From: JAGOPY01 sp964619555
GTDB taxonomy: Bacteria; Bacteroidota; Bacteroidia; Bacteroidales; JAGOPY01
Direction of reading: 5' to 3'
Length of the DNA: 64,000 nt
Assembly (NCBI GenBank): GCA_964619555.1
Contig: CAZUDV010000018.1
Coordinates: 6,482-70,481 of the forward strand
The notes beneath the pieces were generated by a model. That model saw only the letters and a list, made by a program, of their open reading frames with translations, had not been told where the DNA came from and ran no database searches. A program made the translations under genes and the position numbers. Positions 61,682 to 64,000 of the stretch are shown in pieces (the stretch's first letter is position 1; each line of letters begins with the position of its first letter).

Positions 61682-61819
61682 GTGCATTTAACTGCACTTT
61701 ATTAAATTTGCCAGGCATCATTAGTAGAAAATTAATTAATTAGTGCTTTGTAATGCACTATTTGTAACTTTTGTTTATGATATTCGTATATTTGTATCAA
61801 AAAGAGCAATTTAATGCAC
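61682..61819. promoter_or_regulatory. Candidate HipB operators: three inverted repeats
   Basis: GTGCA-N6-TGCAC (61682-61697), AGTGC-N8-GCACT (61742-61759) and AGCAATTTAATGCAC (61805-61819) share half-sites of the type TGCA/GTGC. The third overlaps the hipB start codon. They bracket the promoter at 61761-61794, suggesting autorepression by the HTH protein. Confidence 0.55.
61761..61794 (+). promoter_or_regulatory. Promoter of the hip operon
   Basis: TTTG (61761-61764), 22-base spacer, TATATTTG (61787-61794): a canonical Bacteroidota promoter, 19 bases before the hipB ATG. Confidence 0.6.
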
Positions 61820-62026
61820 CAGGAAGAATTAATAAAAATCATAAAGGAGCGCCGAGAGGCACTGAAAGTTACGCAGGAATATCTTGCTGAATTATCCGGT
61901 GTCGGACTCCGGACATTGAAAGCTATTGAAAGTGGCAGAGGGAATCCAACCCTCGAAACCCTGAATAAGCTCGCAGATGTATTGGGACTGGAATTAATAC
62001 TGGAAATAAGGAAAGCAAATTTGTAA
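61814..62026 (+). CDS. hipB: HipB-like XRE-family HTH regulator
   Basis: A 70-residue single-domain DNA-binding protein with the XRE/lambda repressor helix-turn-helix: IIKERREALKVTQEYLAELSGVGLRTLKAIESGRGNPTLETLNKLADVLGLEL. It is the first gene of a three-gene operon, followed after one base by the HipA-N-type gene. In HipBST systems the HTH protein binds operator DNA and the complex. Inverted-repeat operators surround its promoter, the last one overlapping its start codon. Confidence 0.9.
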   Translation: MHQEELIKIIKERREALKVTQEYLAELSGVGLRTLKAIESGRGNPTLETLNKLADVLGLELILEIRKANL

Positions 62027-62030
62027 GGTG

Positions 62031-62354
62031 ATGAGGGCGGCGAGAGTGTATTATAATGGAGAACTGGCAGGTGTTCTAACGGAAGAAACCCGGATTAAAT
62101 ACCGGTTCCGGTACGATGATGCCTGGTTCATTGACAACAGAAAACCACCTGTTAGTTTAACCATGCCAAAAAGTAGTCAGGAATACGAAGGTGAATACCT
62201 GTTCCCGTTTTTCTTCAATATGTTGAGTGAGGGATTCAATAGGAACCTGCAAAGCAAGTTATTAAGGATCGATGAAAACGATTCTTTCGGATTACTTCTG
62301 GCAACTGCTCAGTACGACACCATTGGAGCAATAACCATTAAACCTGTTGAATGA
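62031..62354 (+). CDS. hipS: HipS-like antitoxin (stand-alone HipA N-terminal subdomain-1)
   Basis: The product is about 107 residues and matches the HipA N-terminal 'couple' subdomain: ARVYYNGELAGVLTEE at the start, PVSLTMPKSSQEY, then LFPFFFNMLSEGFNRNLQSKLLRIDENDSFGLLLA. In single-chain HipA this region is fused to the kinase. Here it is separate, as in E. coli O127 HipBST, where HipS acts as the antitoxin. ATG 62031 is preferred; a GTG at 62028 is adjacent. It ends two bases before the kinase gene's ATG (62356). Confidence 0.85.
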   Translation: MRAARVYYNGELAGVLTEETRIKYRFRYDDAWFIDNRKPPVSLTMPKSSQEYEGEYLFPFFFNMLSEGFNRNLQSKLLRIDENDSFGLLLATAQYDTIGAITIKPVE

Positions 62355-62355
62355 C

Positions 62356-63375
62356 ATGAATCTGAGGGATATTAAATATTGCCCCGGAACACTGGCTGAA
62401 TCTTTTTCTTCATACAGCCCTGGTTGCCTGCGAAAGTTATTCAACGGCCGAAAAGTAAGTCACGTATTGCTCTACGATAATCCCGTACAGGATGAAGAAG
62501 TCGCCAGGGAATTCATGGACAACCGTAAGAGGATCTCCATTTCCGGTGTACAGGAGAAATTAAGCCTGCTGCTTGAAAAAAATGTATTGCGGCTGACCAA
62601 TGAGGGTGAGCAGGGCACTTATATTCTGAAACCGATCCCCGGGGATGTCAGGAATCCTGACCAGGTGCCTGCCAATGAACATCTGACGATGCAAATTGCC
62701 CGTCAGGTCTTTCACATACCTACGGCAGAAAACGCCATGATCTTTTTTAAGGATGGTACACCTGCGTATATCACCAGGCGGTTTGATGTAAAAGATGAGG
62801 GGAGAAGGTGGGGCAAGGAAGACTTTGCATCCCTGGCTGGTAAGTCGTCAGACAATGCTGGCCCTGACTTTAAATATAATGATAGCTATGAGGAGATAGG
62901 AATATTGTTCAGGAAATTCGTTCCGGCCTGGAGGATAGAGATAGAGAAGTTCTTCAGACTAGTTCTGTTTAACTATTTAATTTCAAACGGGGATGCGCAT
63001 TTAAAGAATTTTTCCCTTTTGGAAAGTAGCTCCGGGGACTATTTGTTGAGCCCTGCTTATGACCTGATCAACACCCGTATCCATGTTGATGATTCCGATT
63101 TTGCACTCAAAAAAGGATTATTTGCAGATGATTTTCAATCTGAAGCATATAAGAAATCCGGACATGCTACTTTGACCGATTTTGAAGAGTTTGGCAAACG
63201 GCTCGGTATGATTGAGTCCCGTATAAGAAAACTCAGTGCTCCGTTCCTGGAAAAGCAACCTTTAGTGGAGATATTGACCCACCGCTCGTTCCTGAATGAC
63301 AAATGCAAACGGACTTATCTGCTTCATTACTATACAAGGCTGAACAGGCTTAATCAGACAAGCCGACCATACTGA
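62356..63375 (+). CDS. hipT: HipT-like Ser/Thr kinase toxin (HipA C-terminal kinase domain)
   Basis: A 339-residue HipA-fold kinase lacking the N-terminal couple subdomain. The Gly-rich loop reads RISISGVQEKLSL (Ser61 and Ser63 here), the SIS pattern known in HipT as autophosphorylation sites. ATP-binding Lys lies in YILKPIPG (about 92), the catalytic Asp in ISNGDAHLKNFSLL (Asp213, Asn218) and the metal-binding Asp in LSPAYDLINT (Asp236). All catalytic residues are present, so it is expected to be active. In E. coli O127 HipT phosphorylates TrpS; the target here is unknown. An alternative TTG start at 62347 overlaps hipS. Confidence 0.9.
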   Translation: MNLRDIKYCPGTLAESFSSYSPGCLRKLFNGRKVSHVLLYDNPVQDEEVAREFMDNRKRISISGVQEKLSLLLEKNVLRLTNEGEQGTYILKPIPGDVRNPDQVPANEHLTMQIARQVFHIPTAENAMIFFKDGTPAYITRRFDVKDEGRRWGKEDFASLAGKSSDNAGPDFKYNDSYEEIGILFRKFVPAWRIEIEKFFRLVLFNYLISNGDAHLKNFSLLESSSGDYLLSPAYDLINTRIHVDDSDFALKKGLFADDFQSEAYKKSGHATLTDFEEFGKRLGMIESRIRKLSAPFLEKQPLVEILTHRSFLNDKCKRTYLLHYYTRLNRLNQTSRPY

Positions 63376-63444
63376 CCGCCCTACGCCGGTTTATACAGAT
63401 AACCATAAATTCCACATTTTCAAAGACGAAATGTGATCATTTAG

Positions 63445-63482
63445 AATCGGTGCAGACTGGTCAATTCGTCCGGCGTGTGCAT
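63445..63482 (+). repeat. Dispersed 38-bp repeat, copy C
   Basis: Same block order as copies A and B (GACTGGTCAATT, GTCCGG, GTGTGCAT). Its end at 63482 abuts exactly the first base of the tRNA-like T-arm sequence at 63483. Confidence 0.75.
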
Positions 63483-63560
63483 ACTGGATTCGAACCAGTG
63501 ACCCTCCCGACACTACGTGTCGGGATGCTCTAAACCAACCATAGACCGATCACAGAAAGC
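63483..63560 (-). pseudogene. tRNA-like degenerate element, copy 1
   Basis: On the minus strand there is a perfect T-arm (ACTGG-TTCGAAT-CCAGT) and a D-loop/D-stem-like GGTTGGTTTAGAGC. The anticodon-arm position holds an 8-bp hairpin CCCGACAC/GTGTCGGG with a 3-base loop instead of a 5-bp stem and 7-base loop. The 3' acceptor is replaced by repeat C. No 5' acceptor strand is visible. It is unlikely to be a functional tRNA. Confidence 0.6.
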
Positions 63561-63569
63561 CTTTCCAAC

Positions 63570-63593
63570 AAAAAAAGCACTCCTAAAGAATGC
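63570..63593 (-). terminator. Possible terminator inside 224-bp unit (copy 1)
   Basis: On the minus strand GCATTC / GAGTGC (one wobble) is followed by seven T residues. It would end transcripts coming from copy 2 before copy 1. The same sequence recurs 224 bases on at 63794-63817. Confidence 0.45.
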
Positions 63594-63699
63594 CATTATT
63601 GCAAAATGTAAAATGAGCAAGGTAAAATGCGCAATGAAATAAAATTGAAAAAAAAGGCCTCCCCCCGTGCTGGGGAGAGGTTGGAGGGGGACGGAAAGT

Positions 63700-63784
63700 G
63701 GGTTGTACTGGATTCGAACCAGTGACCCTCCCGACACTGCGTGTCGGGATGCTCTAAACCAACCATGGACCGATCACAGAAAGC
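63700..63784 (-). pseudogene. tRNA-like degenerate element, copy 2
   Basis: Same layout as copy 1 but the T-arm is followed by ACAACCC, a normal-looking 3' acceptor strand (GGGTTGT on the plus strand, 63700-63706). The matching 5' acceptor GGGTTGT is not found upstream on the minus strand, and the anticodon arm is the same odd hairpin. Confidence 0.6.
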
Positions 63785-63923
63785 CTTTCCAACAAAAAAA
63801 GCACTCCTAAAGAATGCCATTATTGCAAAATGTAAAATGAGCAAGGTAAAATGCGCAATGAAATAAAATTGAAAAAAAAGGCCTCCCCCCGTGCTGGGGA
63901 GAGGTTGGAGGGGGACGGAAAGT

Positions 63924-64000
63924 GGGTTGTACTGGATTCGAACCAGTGACCCTCCCGACACTGCGTGTCGGGATGCTCTAAACCAACCATGGACCGATCA
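63924..64000 (-). pseudogene. tRNA-like degenerate element, copy 3 (cut by window end)
   Basis: Identical to copy 2 over the visible bases, with the acceptor-like GGGTTGT at 63924-63930. The window ends inside the 5' part. Confidence 0.55.

Larger units (their letters stand above)
63376..64000. other. Non-coding tandem-repeat region to window end
   Basis: After hipT there is about 70 bp of plain sequence, then repeat copy C (63445-63482) and the 224-bp tandem array. Open frames here are shadows of the tRNA-like repeats, not genes. Confidence 0.75.
63483..64000 (-). repeat. 224-bp tandem direct repeat array with tRNA-like element (2 full copies + partial)
   Basis: Units begin at 63483, 63707 and 63931 (period 224). 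Copies 1 and 2 differ at only two positions seen (T[A/G]CGTG and CAT[A/G]G); copy 3 matches copy 2 as far as the window goes. Each unit carries, from the plus-strand left, a minus-strand tRNA-like sequence, a possible minus-strand terminator, a period-7 AT-rich stretch and a G-rich block before GGGTTGT. The array continues past the window end. Confidence 0.95.

Noticed and set aside
63513..63961. Two overlapping minus-strand open frames with repeated protein segments
   Set aside because: They are translations of the 224-bp tRNA-like repeats. Peptides such as GHWFESSTTH are typical artefacts of reading through tRNA sequence.
63483..64000. CRISPR array
   Set aside because: The repeat period (224 bp) is far too long, the units are identical rather than repeat-plus-unique spacer, and no cas genes are present.

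Overview
The window comes from a Bacteroidota chromosome, most likely Bacteroidales-like and probably a metagenome-derived genome. The evidence is a type IX secretion (T9SS) sorting domain, family markers typical of the phylum (GWxTD, DUF4293, DUF3276/PUR, DUF5683, long NusB, long signal peptidase I), the synteny parA-parB-DUF5683-dapB-lepB, and many -7 boxes of the Bacteroidota type TAnnTTTG. The left edge cuts uvrA. The right edge cuts a tandem repeat array.

Region 1 (1-25 kb) is mostly housekeeping: uvrA 3' part, a T9SS cargo protein, an operon rmuC/GWxTD lipoprotein/rlmB on the minus strand, a TonB-domain protein, lgt, an inositol-phosphatase-like gene, an NfeD-type membrane protease, comB, gcvT, nusB, a PUR-type nucleic-acid binding protein, parAB, DUF5683, dapB, lepB, DUF4412, ftsK, a lolA-like gene and an ECF sigma factor followed by a membrane protein and a Spy-like periplasmic protein.

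Region 2 (25-37 kb) holds a compact trio (thiamine-binding-like protein, PnuC-like transporter, NadR-like kinase) that looks like a vitamin salvage operon. A glycosyltransferase/flippase pair, a peptidoglycan-binding M15 peptidase, an OsmC protein, small envelope proteins, an M48 lipoprotein protease and a secreted acetylxylan-esterase-like enzyme follow.

Region 3 (37.9-49.1 kb) is an extracellular polysaccharide locus: sulfotransferase, Wzz-like protein, flippase, two Wzy/WaaL-like membrane proteins, two glycosyltransferases, the initiating sugar-phosphate transferase, a nucleotidyltransferase-fold protein, an epimerase-like protein and a methyltransferase. The plus-strand genes overlap or nearly touch and read as one operon.

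Region 4 (49-64 kb) is accessory. It contains an S9 peptidase, a WG-repeat protein, a protein with an IPTL/PEP-CTERM-like anchor, four FISUMP-domain secreted proteins, a broken hypothetical gene, and a three-gene hipB-hipS-hipT toxin-antitoxin module. The window ends in 224-bp tandem repeats that each carry a degenerate tRNA-like sequence. This region is rich in dispersed repeats, including a ~38-bp element in three copies, one of which abuts the tRNA-like T-arm.

The best candidates for something not routinely described are the HipBST-type module with its inverted-repeat operators, the tRNA-like tandem array with the abutting 38-bp element, the recurring heptamer arrays at gene ends, and an 11-bp iteron-like array in front of the PUR gene. 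Start codons were revised in many genes where an internal ATG fits a signal peptide, ribosome binding site or family N-terminus better.
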